The notes beneath the pieces are model-generated. The model had not been told where the DNA came from, did no database searches, and worked only from the letters and a program-made list of their open reading frames with translations. Position numbers and translations under genes: made by a program. This document shows, piece by piece, positions 1 to 6,318 of a stretch of 9,983 nt of DNA (positions are counted from its first letter, which is position 1; every line of letters begins with the position of its first letter). The stretch comes from Pseudomonadota bacterium (GTDB lineage: Bacteria > Desulfobacterota > Desulfobulbia > Desulfobulbales > Desulfobulbaceae): NCBI GenBank assembly GCA_009778235.1, contig WRKE01000262.1, positions 1 through 9,983 on the forward strand. Reading direction: 5' to 3'.

Positions 1-365
1 GCGTGGGTGAGCTCGCTCAGGGGCAGGATGTGATCGAAACGCGACAGTACCCGGTGGCCAGCCAGTTCCTCTTGGATCTGATGCTGCACCCGCTCAAAGG
101 CTGTAAAGAGAGCTACATTTTTGTCCTGACACAAAACGCCCAGATCTGAAATGAGCTTAAAAACATGATCGCCGAGCTTCCCGCAAGACTCGATGAGATA
201 CTGCTGATCGAAAATATACCCTCCCCCCAGCTTGTCGCCCATGTCCCCCATGGTTTCAAGGACCTGGTTGTTCCGTTCAAGGATGCTCTTGAATTTCTTA
301 AAGAGCGCCGCAAAAGGCACAGGCGGCGGTTTGCGCCACCAAAAGAGAGTATCTTTCCATGCCAT
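1..365 (-). CDS. Probable PEP/pyruvate-binding enzyme, N-terminal part (partial)
   Basis: Reading leftward from an ATG at 365, an open frame of 121 complete codons runs off the left edge, so only the N-terminus is seen. It begins MAWKDTLFWWRKPPPVPF and continues with a helical segment containing LGGGYIFDQQYLIESCGKL, ending near HILPLSELTHA. This resembles, from memory, the N-terminal helical region that precedes the PEP/pyruvate-binding (pyruvate phosphate dikinase-like) domain in a group of deltaproteobacterial proteins. The diagnostic nucleotide-binding part would lie outside the window. The start lies 5 bases after the stop of the TIGR02186-like gene, which suggests co-transcription with it and with the TauE/SafE permease. 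There is no close Shine-Dalgarno; a purine-rich AAGGGGG lies about 12 bases upstream, so coupling to the upstream gene is likely. The family call is an inference; that the frame is coding is more certain. Confidence 0.6.
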   Translation of the reverse strand, partial: MAWKDTLFWWRKPPPVPFAALFKKFKSILERNNQVLETMGDMGDKLGGGYIFDQQYLIESCGKLGDHVFKLISDLGVLCQDKNVALFTAFERVQHQIQEELAGHRVLSRFDHILPLSELTH

Positions 366-370
366 GGGTA

Positions 371-1123
371 TTAGTGAGCCCCCTTGCTCCCAAAGATTAA
401 CCCGACAGCGAGGCCGGCGAGCATGGAGATGAGCGAAGCCAGAATGCCATACCACAGCCCATGATTGAAGGCCAGATTCGCTATAAAGGCTGGAACACCC
501 ACCAGACGGGCGGCAATCGGTTTGACGCTCTGGCCGACAATCTCGCCGTCTTTCACAGCGAACACCTCAATCGAGTATTCACCGGGAGTAAGACGCGAAG
601 GAAGCCTGACGCTGGCGCTGAATGCCTGGCGGCCGTCTTTGGCGCTTTCGAGCTTGACCGCGCCGCCATCCTCGCGGTAGAGGCCTTCACTCTTTTTCAG
701 TTTGAGAATCTCAGGCAAAAGCATCTGGCGGTCGGCTGAAGCCGGCTCAATGACGATTGAGTCGGTGACGCCGGCCAGCCCAAGCTTTTCTCCAACCTGG
801 CCAGTCCCGGCCAAAGGCGCCGAGGCCTCCACCAGGCAGATTGCGGGCATATGAGAGAAGTGGAGAGTATTCATGTTCATCCACAAAAGCCCCATAGCCT
901 TGCCCTTCTGCTTCATGGACACCTCGCCGATCTTGCCGATGAAGCGCACCACCACCAGCGCCCCCTCGGGAACAGCACCCGTAACCGGGATGGACGCGCC
1001 ATTGTAGAACAGATCCATGTCGACCGTGCTCTGTCCGACCGTGAAATCGACATCAGCGGCCTGAATCCCAGCGGCATTGGCAAGGAAGGCCAGGCCCAAC
1101 AAAAAAAGCAGGATACGTTTCAT
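371..1123 (-). CDS. TIGR02186 / Alph_Pro_TM-like membrane protein
   Basis: 250 residues. An N-terminal signal peptide (about 1-22, ending IQAAD) is followed by a periplasmic beta-rich region and a single C-terminal transmembrane segment (about 223-244) with a short GSKGAH tail, so most of the protein should face the periplasm. Length, topology and position directly after a TauE/SafE permease match the TIGR02186 / Alph_Pro_TM family as I know it; the molecular function of that family is not established. The start is well supported: a GGAGGT ribosome-binding site (1132-1137 on the complementary strand) lies 8 bases upstream, inside the end of the permease gene. Only 2 bases separate the permease stop from this ATG, so translational coupling is likely. 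A role as partner of the permease is inferred from context only. Confidence 0.65.
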   Translation of the reverse strand: MKRILLFLLGLAFLANAAGIQAADVDFTVGQSTVDMDLFYNGASIPVTGAVPEGALVVVRFIGKIGEVSMKQKGKAMGLLWMNMNTLHFSHMPAICLVEASAPLAGTGQVGEKLGLAGVTDSIVIEPASADRQMLLPEILKLKKSEGLYREDGGAVKLESAKDGRQAFSASVRLPSRLTPGEYSIEVFAVKDGEIVGQSVKPIAARLVGVPAFIANLAFNHGLWYGILASLISMLAGLAVGLIFGSKGAH

Positions 1124-1125
1124 GA

Positions 1126-2064
1126 TCAGTGACCTCCGGCATAGGCCAGCAAGATGTCCGGCGTGGCAAGCAATTGATAGAGTATTTTAAACATGACAAT
1201 CAACACCAGCGAGGCCAAAAGAATTTTCAGTTGCTCACCATTCAGCTTCTTGCCGGCCTTCACTCCGATTTGCGCGCCGATGGAAGAGCCGAGCAAAAGA
1301 AGCAGGGCCAGCATGAAGTCGACCGTGTGGTTCACCGTCGCTTGCATGACGGTGGCGTTTATGCAGGTGAAGAGCATCTGAAAAAGTCCGGTGCCAACCA
1401 CCACATGCATGGGCATGCGCAACAAATACACCATCACTGGAACCATGATGAATCCACCGCCGACACCCATGATCGCCGAAAGAATGCCGACAAAAACACC
1501 CAGAACAAGAGGCATAACCGGCGACATGCGAACGCCCGAGCGCGCGAAATCCATCTGCCAGGGCAAGCTGGCCTGGAACCGCGCGAAGGCGCTGGCCTTC
1601 TTGTGCTCCTGCGGCACGCTCTTGGCGGGAGCCTTGGCTTTGCGCATGGCTTGCAGGCTCTCAATAAACATGTACCCGCCGATAAACCCGAGCATCAACA
1701 CATAGGTCACATTGATGAGAAAATCGGCATTCCCCATGGCGCGCAGCATCCGAATGATGTAGACGCCTCCGGTGCTGCCGACAACGCCGCCAACCAGGAG
1801 CAAAAGCCCCATCTTCACATCGACATTGCCAAGCCGCAAATGGGCAAGCGTTCCCGAAGTAGAAGCGCCGACAATCTGGTTGGAGTCCGAGGCGGCGGCC
1901 ACCGTGGGTGGAATGCCAATCATGATGAGAAGCGGCGTCATGAGGAAACCGCCGCCAACACCAAAAATGCCCGACAAGAGACCAACCACGCCTCCCATGC
2001 CGAACACGGCCACGACATTCACGCTGTTACCTGCGATGGGCAGGTAGAATTCCATTGGAATCAT
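1126..2064 (-). CDS. TauE/SafE-family (DUF81) anion permease
   Basis: 312 residues, highly hydrophobic. It has the duplicated TauE/SafE architecture: GLLSGIFGVGGGF at 28-40 and GILSAIMGVGGGF at 193-205, each followed by hydrophobic helices, with a hydrophilic loop at about 140-180 joining the halves. The family exports small anions such as sulfite or other sulfur- or carbon-containing acids across the inner membrane; the substrate cannot be read from sequence. In a presumed sulfur-metabolising organism sulfite or thiosulfate is plausible but unproven. An AAGGA ribosome-binding site lies 9 bases before the ATG at 2064; a second in-frame ATG at residue 4 is possible. It is followed closely by the TIGR02186-like gene, and the upstream protease gene ends 62 bases before it on the same strand. 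It may therefore be the fifth gene of the long minus-strand series or start its own unit. Confidence 0.88.
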   Translation of the reverse strand: MIPMEFYLPIAGNSVNVVAVFGMGGVVGLLSGIFGVGGGFLMTPLLIMIGIPPTVAAASDSNQIVGASTSGTLAHLRLGNVDVKMGLLLLVGGVVGSTGGVYIIRMLRAMGNADFLINVTYVLMLGFIGGYMFIESLQAMRKAKAPAKSVPQEHKKASAFARFQASLPWQMDFARSGVRMSPVMPLVLGVFVGILSAIMGVGGGFIMVPVMVYLLRMPMHVVVGTGLFQMLFTCINATVMQATVNHTVDFMLALLLLLGSSIGAQIGVKAGKKLNGEQLKILLASLVLIVMFKILYQLLATPDILLAYAGGH

Positions 2065-2105
2065 CTGATGGTATCCTTATTTAGTCTCGTGTTGAAATGG
2101 TTACA

Positions 2106-2120
2106 CCTCGACAATCGAGG
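2106..2120. repeat. Short inverted repeat between protease and permease genes
   Basis: CCTCGA and TCGAGG face each other around a 3-base spacer in the 62-base gap between the protease stop and the permease start. No T-tract follows on either strand, so it is not a standard terminator. It could be a weak attenuator, a processing site, or an operator dividing the two gene groups. Confidence 0.35.
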
Positions 2121-2126
2121 ACAAAT

Positions 2127-3890
2127 TCAATCCTTGCGGACTCCCTGGCGAACGCTGAGTGCAAACCCGCACTCGCCGTCGGTCCCGGTCAGGCGCAGGG
2201 TATAGATGTCTGTTTTCGGCGCCGCGAACGGGATGACAAAGGACTCGGTGCCGCCGTACCGCCCGGTGGGGTTGAGGTAAACGGGCCCGCCAGCCGAATC
2301 GACAATCTCTATCGTATATTTACCCGAATCTTCGGCCCCTGAAAAATAAAAACCCACCTGTTGCAGAGCTTCAAGCTGCAATCGGTATTCGGCCACCGCC
2401 CCCTGGCCGATGCGCCCCTCCGTCCGGGCACCACCGATGACGAGCACATTGCCCTCACCGCGCAACTGGGCGTTGCTGGCGATCGGCTGCAGCTGCATCG
2501 CAAAGGCCCCTTCCCCTTCGACCCCCTTGAGCCGGATGGTATACCCGCCCGTCTTGGGCGGAGTGAAGGCAATGGCGACCTCCTCGGCGGCGCTGTACAC
2601 CCGAGCCGAATCCCGGTAGGCGGATCGGCCGGCTCCATCGACAAAGTCCAAATTGTAGCGCAAATGCGCATCCGTTGCGAGCAGGACCAGCCGAACCGGG
2701 CTGTTTTCCTCCAGGGTTGTGGAATATTCAGCCACCGCCCCCTGGGCGAGGATCCCCTGAACCGGTCCACCGCCCAGGTGCAGGGCATTGCTCTGGCCCC
2801 GGAGTTGGGCGTTGGTGGTGATGGGCTTCACCGTGAAGGCGTATTTCCCTTCCCCCTTGGTGCCGATGATGAACAACGAGTAGACATCGCTCCTGGGCGG
2901 GGTGAAGGCAACGCGGGCGGCATCGATGCCGCTGAGCGGCCAGTTCTTGTTCTGATACACGATCCGCCGGGCCGAATCCAGGATTTCGAGGTTGAATTGC
3001 ACGCCATCGCCGGTCGGGACAAAACTCAACCATACCGGGCTGTTGCCCTCCAGCTTGATGGTATGCTCAACCGTCGCGCTCTTGGCGATGATGCCGTCAA
3101 ACTCCTGCTCCTTGCCGGCGACCTCCTGGCGCAGGGCTTTGTCCGCTGCTGGCAGCTCACTTTTTTTGGGGGCAGCGGCAACCTCGTCCTTGTGTATGAA
3201 GGTGTGGCACGACCTTGGCAGCTCACCTTTTCTTGGGGCAGCGGCAACCGGCGGCCGGCGGCCCTTGTCCTCGAAAAAAAGCGCCACGGTATGGGCCAGG
3301 GTATCGCTGCGGACCACATTGCCGACATTGTTGATGACCGAAAGGAGCATGCCGGCAAACCGGCCGGCAATATAGAGTGGGCTGCCGCTCTCGCCCTTGG
3401 CCAGGGGAGTGGCGCCATCCTGCGGCATGACGAGGATGGCGCGGAACTGGTCGTAGCCGATGATATTGACCGGGATGATGCGGATGCTGCCGTCGGCGAG
3501 CATGGTGCGCAATTCACCGCTCTTTTCAGTCTCCAGCAGGCTGCCCAAGGGGATGTTGGCGTAGTAGGCGCCGGCCTTACACGGGATCGGATCAGCGGCC
3601 GCGATCCTGAGCACACTGAGATCGCCGGGGAAGGACTCGATCATCTCCGCCGGGTATCTCCGCTTGTCGGCCAGGGTGACCTCGATTTGCAAGGCATCAT
3701 CAACCACGTGCAGCGGCGCGATGACCAAACATTCTTCGCCGCGCTGCCGCAGGATGCCCTGGCCGGTCTGGTCTTGATCGCCCCTGATGTAGGCATCCGA
3801 GGCCATGGCAGGCCGGAGGTCGGTAAGCGGCGCGCCCAACCAGGGGAGGCACACGGCCAGGTATATGAGGGGGAAAAAAAATCTGCTCAT
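2127..3890 (-). CDS. Secreted trypsin-like serine protease with three PPC-like repeats
   Basis: 587 residues with an N-terminal signal peptide (about 1-30). Residues 40-205 form a trypsin-like peptidase with a complete catalytic triad in order: His61 in IAPLHVVDD, Asp90 in GDLSVLRI and Ser168 in GESGSPLY. A linker (211-250) carries an 11-residue motif twice (VAAAPRKGELP, VAAAPKKSELP). Three similar blocks of about 105-110 residues follow (roughly 255-360, 361-472, 473-582), each with an AEY/EHT strand, an FTPP-type turn and a GEG/GEC near the end. NAQLRG recurs at the junctions. These resemble bacterial pre-peptidase C-terminal (PPC) beta-sandwiches; that assignment is an inference from pattern. 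It should be exported, with substrate unknown. Its ATG overlaps the upstream stop in an ATGA arrangement, so it is probably translationally coupled to the membrane protein gene. Confidence 0.75.
   Translation of the reverse strand: MSRFFFPLIYLAVCLPWLGAPLTDLRPAMASDAYIRGDQDQTGQGILRQRGEECLVIAPLHVVDDALQIEVTLADKRRYPAEMIESFPGDLSVLRIAAADPIPCKAGAYYANIPLGSLLETEKSGELRTMLADGSIRIIPVNIIGYDQFRAILVMPQDGATPLAKGESGSPLYIAGRFAGMLLSVINNVGNVVRSDTLAHTVALFFEDKGRRPPVAAAPRKGELPRSCHTFIHKDEVAAAPKKSELPAADKALRQEVAGKEQEFDGIIAKSATVEHTIKLEGNSPVWLSFVPTGDGVQFNLEILDSARRIVYQNKNWPLSGIDAARVAFTPPRSDVYSLFIIGTKGEGKYAFTVKPITTNAQLRGQSNALHLGGGPVQGILAQGAVAEYSTTLEENSPVRLVLLATDAHLRYNLDFVDGAGRSAYRDSARVYSAAEEVAIAFTPPKTGGYTIRLKGVEGEGAFAMQLQPIASNAQLRGEGNVLVIGGARTEGRIGQGAVAEYRLQLEALQQVGFYFSGAEDSGKYTIEIVDSAGGPVYLNPTGRYGGTESFVIPFAAPKTDIYTLRLTGTDGECGFALSVRQGVRKD
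3151..3249 (-). repeat. Two 33-base repeats 66 bases apart in the protease linker
   Basis: A 33-base unit at 3151-3183 recurs at 3217-3249 with only two mismatches. The offset is 66 bases, exactly 22 codons, so the frame is kept. It encodes the two VAAAP(R/K)K(G/S)ELP copies in the linker between the protease domain and the PPC-like blocks. The near identity suggests a recent in-frame duplication that lengthened the linker. Confidence 0.8.
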
Positions 3891-4903
3891 ATCTTTGCAT
3901 GCAAGGCATGAAAGGCGAGAAGCCGCGACAAGAAGACCAGCATTCCCGGCACGGTAAGCAACACGGCCCAGGTGATCACCAGCTCTTCATCCTTGCCCAG
4001 TTTTGACCAAAGGTTATTCTGGATTTGAATATGGGTCGCCCTGAATTTTTTCACCGTCGCCGAGTCGGCCTCGACAATGGCCACCATCTGCAAGCCACGG
4101 TTGGCGTCAAAAGTGACCATGCCGCTGGTTTTGGGATTTTCAGGCAAGAATTGAATCTCATCGCCCAGTTGCAGCTTGTAGGGGTCAACCTTGTAGTGGT
4201 TCCCGGACAACAACTGCCGGGCGATCATCTGGATCTCCCCGTCGATCAGCAGGCCGCTCAACTGTTGGACACCGTAGGTCGGCACCCGTCCGACGATCAG
4301 CGGGCCGTCGAGATTGTATTTCCACGATATGTCCTGATTCAGCAGGACCTCGGGATTGTTCAGCACCAGTTCGACCGAGCACGGCAGGTTGGCGATGGCT
4401 TCGTCCTTGTCGTTGTACACCACCACCGGATTTTCGCCCTTGATCTGGATATGCAGGCTCCCCCGGCCGATCCTGGAAAAAACGAGATGGGACTTGCCCT
4501 GGATCTGCACCGAACCACTGCCGGCAATGGTCAGGGATTTCGAGGTGGATGGCTCCGGGGCCAGGGGATCGAAGCGCCCGGTGCTTTGCTCCTCCCAATG
4601 CAGGGTGGCATTGTACAGGGGAATGCGCGGCGGGGCGATGCTCTCGGGCTGGTATTCGATCTGTTCGGTGCGGGCGGTCAGGATAAACGAGCCGGTAGTC
4701 GTGGTGTTGATGACGATTTTAACAACCAGGAAAACCAAAAATCCCAGATAGATACAGAAAACAATGGTGATGCCGTTCAGGGTCTTGGGATAGCGCTCCG
4801 CCAGGACGGAGAATTTCCGGTTTTCCGGCTCATAGAGGACCGCCGCCAGAACAATATTGCGGAAGATCGAAAAGACCCCTTGGCAGGATTTACGGAGCAC
4901 CAC
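3887..4903 (-). CDS. Uncharacterised membrane-anchored protein, two TM segments
   Basis: 338 residues; I do not recognise a family. It has a cytoplasmic N-terminus with a segment around residue 20 (IVLAAVLYEPENRK), a first transmembrane helix at about 45-66 (ITIVFCIYLGFLVFLVVKIV), a large hydrophilic, beta-rich region (67-308), and a second helix at about 310-331. The bulk therefore probably lies in the periplasm between two anchors. The extracytoplasmic part has no cysteine-rich, heme or metal motif and no catalytic signature I can see. It begins with GTG, 3 bases after the stop of the secreted protein gene, with no strong Shine-Dalgarno. Its TGA overlaps the ATG of the protease gene. Tight packing on both sides implies that it works with the secreted protein and the protease, perhaps as an envelope scaffold; that role is an inference. 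Confidence 0.72.
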   Translation of the reverse strand: MVLRKSCQGVFSIFRNIVLAAVLYEPENRKFSVLAERYPKTLNGITIVFCIYLGFLVFLVVKIVINTTTTGSFILTARTEQIEYQPESIAPPRIPLYNATLHWEEQSTGRFDPLAPEPSTSKSLTIAGSGSVQIQGKSHLVFSRIGRGSLHIQIKGENPVVVYNDKDEAIANLPCSVELVLNNPEVLLNQDISWKYNLDGPLIVGRVPTYGVQQLSGLLIDGEIQMIARQLLSGNHYKVDPYKLQLGDEIQFLPENPKTSGMVTFDANRGLQMVAIVEADSATVKKFRATHIQIQNNLWSKLGKDEELVITWAVLLTVPGMLVFLSRLLAFHALHAKI

Positions 4904-4906
4904 GCT

Positions 4907-5605
4907 CTATCTCACGGGAAATTCCACGTTCGGCAGTTTGTTGCCAAAGCTGTTACGCACGAGAAAGATACTTTTGGGCGCATCGAGCACCTCCTTGCCG
5001 ATAACGCATTGGGTGTCGTAGGCAATCGTGTTGTCGGCGGCGATCTTGGTGCAGACAATCCGCTCGGTGCGGCCGGGAACGCCAATAACCGTGTCGGTAT
5101 TGCCCGAATTGACGTAGAGGATATAATCGGCCGCGCTGGTTTCCCCCCAACTGGCCGGGATGTATTTCTGATCTGGCGCGGCGCAATTCCCCTTGGCAAT
5201 CCCGGCCAGCACCACCAGTCCATCGGGTGGGTAACTCGCCATCTGTTCCTGGTATTTCGAGGACATCTCGACATTGATCGCCCCCGGCGGCTGGCTGCCG
5301 ATGGCGTATTGCCAGGAAGCCGCGTAACGGCCGTCCCGGCTGACCATGTTGACGCAGAGCATGTCCTGATCGTCGAGGTCACGGTGGAGATAAATATAAA
5401 GCTGGTGGGCGTCGACCCGCGCAAGGGAACTCTGGTACATGAATCCGGCCCGAATGCCTCCCGAGACCGTGACCTTCTCAAGAAACGATTCCTTAAATTG
5501 ATTCCCGCTGAGGACGATCTTCCGTTTCTGCTGGGCCAGTGCTTCGCTGTGGCCAGCCAGCAGTCCGATCACCAGAGTGGTGAGCAGAAGATACCATCCA
5601 TTCAT
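4907..5605 (-). CDS. Uncharacterised secreted protein
   Basis: 232 residues from the ATG at 5605. The frame stays open upstream to an ATG at 5725, but that would overlap the lipoprotein gene and add 40 residues before a clear signal peptide, so 5605 is preferred. The signal peptide is about residues 1-24 (MNGWYLLLTTLVIGLLAG..., cleavage after ALA). The mature part has four cysteines (84, 141, 185, 200), an even number that would permit disulfides in the periplasm. It has no recognised domain; segments such as LYIYLHRD and DYILYVNSGNTDTVIGV suggest beta strands. It begins 38 bases after the lipoprotein stop and ends 3 bases before the GTG of the membrane protein gene, so it belongs to the same unit. 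No strong ribosome-binding site is visible. The function is unknown. Confidence 0.68.
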   Translation of the reverse strand: MNGWYLLLTTLVIGLLAGHSEALAQQKRKIVLSGNQFKESFLEKVTVSGGIRAGFMYQSSLARVDAHQLYIYLHRDLDDQDMLCVNMVSRDGRYAASWQYAIGSQPPGAINVEMSSKYQEQMASYPPDGLVVLAGIAKGNCAAPDQKYIPASWGETSAADYILYVNSGNTDTVIGVPGRTERIVCTKIAADNTIAYDTQCVIGKEVLDAPKSIFLVRNSFGNKLPNVEFPVR

Positions 5606-5643
5606 GGTCGCCAACCCGCGCCAGGGAGCGCCATTTGTCCGGT

Positions 5644-5919
5644 TCACCGGCACGGCACCGCGTTGCGTAAACTGTCTTTGCTCCAGATGGTCTGCCCATC
5701 CGGGGTTTTGCCGTCCACTTTCCATTTTTCGGATACGCTTAAGCAGTAGGAGCCGAGATTGAGTTTCTCTGCCGGCTTGGCTTCGGGGGCCTCTTTGCCG
5801 ATGAACATCAATTCGGGATTAGCGGAACTGTAGTTGGGATTGATGGTGGTGGTGGTAAAGCAACCTGCCAAGGTGGCGGCCAGCAGAACCAGACCGAGCA
5901 AAAGGGCTTTGTTCTTCAT
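5644..5919 (-). CDS. Small lipoprotein
   Basis: 91 residues. The open frame extends to 6003, but the ATG at 5919 is chosen because GGAG lies 9 bases upstream and a textbook lipoprotein signal begins there: MKNK, then a hydrophobic stretch, then the lipobox LAGC with the lipidated Cys at residue 20. The residue after Cys is Phe, not Asp, so under the enterobacterial rule it would be sorted to the outer membrane. The mature part (FTTTTINPNYSSANPEL... ending NAVPCR) is short, with two further cysteines and no family I recognise. It is the first gene of the unassigned envelope unit. A candidate promoter and a leader of about 300 bases lie upstream. Confidence 0.75.
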   Translation of the reverse strand: MKNKALLLGLVLLAATLAGCFTTTTINPNYSSANPELMFIGKEAPEAKPAEKLNLGSYCLSVSEKWKVDGKTPDGQTIWSKDSLRNAVPCR

Positions 5920-5997
5920 GATTTTTATCTCCAAAAAGGAGCGGAACAGGTGATGAGCTGAATGTGGCCATAAATCACCGGGCGACATCCTTGGTTT

Positions 5998-6123
5998 CGT
6001 CATTTCGACCGCGGGGAAAAAGCTCCATGAATTGAGCGAGAACTCAAAAAAATGTTTGCAAGATTGCTCGTCACTCCACTCCGAGGGAAAAAAATTCTCT
6101 TCGCGGTCCCCATCGAAATGGCG
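5998..6123. repeat. Small element with inverted terminal repeats (MITE/REP-like candidate)
   Basis: CGTCATTTCGA at 5998-6008 is matched by TCGAAATGGCG at 6113-6123 in inverted orientation (10 of 11; the inner CATTTCGA/TCGAAATG is perfect). The ends enclose 104 bases with no coding potential. The interior has A-tracts after two similar direct motifs, CCGCGGGGAAAAA and CCGAGGGAAAAAA. The layout and wording resemble dispersed intergenic repeats, but no target-site duplication is evident and copies elsewhere cannot be checked here. Confidence 0.35.
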
Positions 6124-6208
6124 GAAAGCGAACTGGTCAATATTTGGTGACTAACGCTCTCACAAGGAGCGGCTCCCCACCGGGTTCGGCAACAGGATTC
6201 GCTTTCGG
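6122..6208. ncRNA. Candidate structured RNA segment (leader or small RNA)
   Basis: Nested complementary arms are visible: GAAAGCGAA (6124-6132) with TTCGCTTTC (6198-6206), 9 perfect pairs, extended inward by CTG/CAG across a 2-base bulge. Inside these are GGTG (6146-6149) with CACC (6178-6181), then a hairpin CGCTC (6155-6159) with GAGCG (6167-6171). On the minus strand this would start about ten bases after the predicted transcription start and form the front of the lipoprotein operon leader. On the plus strand it would precede the terminator at 6260-6283. It matches no riboswitch or RNA family I know. Strand and function are unresolved. Confidence 0.35.
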
Positions 6209-6222
6209 ACGGAATGGCCGCT

Positions 6223-6251
6223 ACTATAGTGTACTTCGCCCGCAAAAACAA
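6223..6251 (-). promoter_or_regulatory. Sigma70-type promoter candidate for the lipoprotein operon
   Basis: On the minus strand there is TTGTTT (6251-6246), a 17-base spacer and TATAGT (6228-6223, 5 of 6 to the -10 consensus). Transcription would begin near 6216 and give a leader of roughly 300 bases before the lipoprotein ATG at 5919. The -10 sits in a symmetric ACTATAGT, so the opposite strand also shows a TATAGT, but without a good -35. Confidence 0.45.
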
Positions 6252-6259
6252 GATGGAGG

Positions 6260-6283
6260 CCTTGCGGCCCAAGGACTTTTTTT
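6260..6283 (+). terminator. Rho-independent-type terminator facing the plus strand
   Basis: CCTTG (6260-6264), loop CGGCC, CAAGG (6270-6274), then AC and seven Ts (6277-6283). This is a compact stem-loop plus T-tract in plus orientation. The stem is only five pairs, so it is modest. No plus-strand gene lies upstream. On the minus strand the hairpin is followed eight bases later by a T-rich TTGTTTTT, so it might also end rdgB transcription. Confidence 0.45.
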
Positions 6284-6318
6284 CTGTTGTTTTCAGGGGA
6301 TCGGTCTTCTGACCGCGC

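Larger units (their letters stand above)
5920..6318. other. Intergenic region between the lipoprotein gene and rdgB
   Basis: This stretch of 399 bases has no convincing gene. An open frame on the minus strand (6272-6000) gives a composition-like peptide without a ribosome-binding site or family resemblance. The region instead holds an element with inverted ends (5998-6123), a foldable segment (6122-6208), a minus-strand promoter candidate (6223-6251) and a plus-strand terminator-like hairpin (6260-6283). A second small hairpin, CGGTC/GACCG with a 4-base loop, lies at 6302-6315 just after the rdgB stop; no T-tract follows it. Confidence 0.6.

Noticed and set aside
1129..2205. Long plus-strand open frame of 358 codons opposite the permease gene
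   Set aside because: It is an antisense shadow: its product is His/Arg/Gln rich and low in complexity, while the opposite strand encodes a clear TauE/SafE permease.
2361..3911. Plus-strand open frame of 516 codons opposite the protease gene
   Set aside because: It is a shadow of the protease reading frame, whose strand shows a signal peptide, a catalytic triad and repeats.
4025..5749. Plus-strand open frame of 574 codons opposite the two uncharacterised genes
   Set aside because: It is an antisense shadow without a ribosome-binding site. The minus-strand frames have signal peptide and TM features and operon-like spacing.
6140..6215. Possible tRNA or known riboswitch (a GGGTTCGGC segment recalls a T-loop)
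   Set aside because: There is no cloverleaf, no acceptor stem, and no conserved core of any riboswitch class I know.
6000..6272. Minus-strand open frame of 90 codons
   Set aside because: It has no ribosome-binding site, its composition looks like translated non-coding DNA (Ser/Arg rich), and it covers the inverted-end element and the foldable segment.
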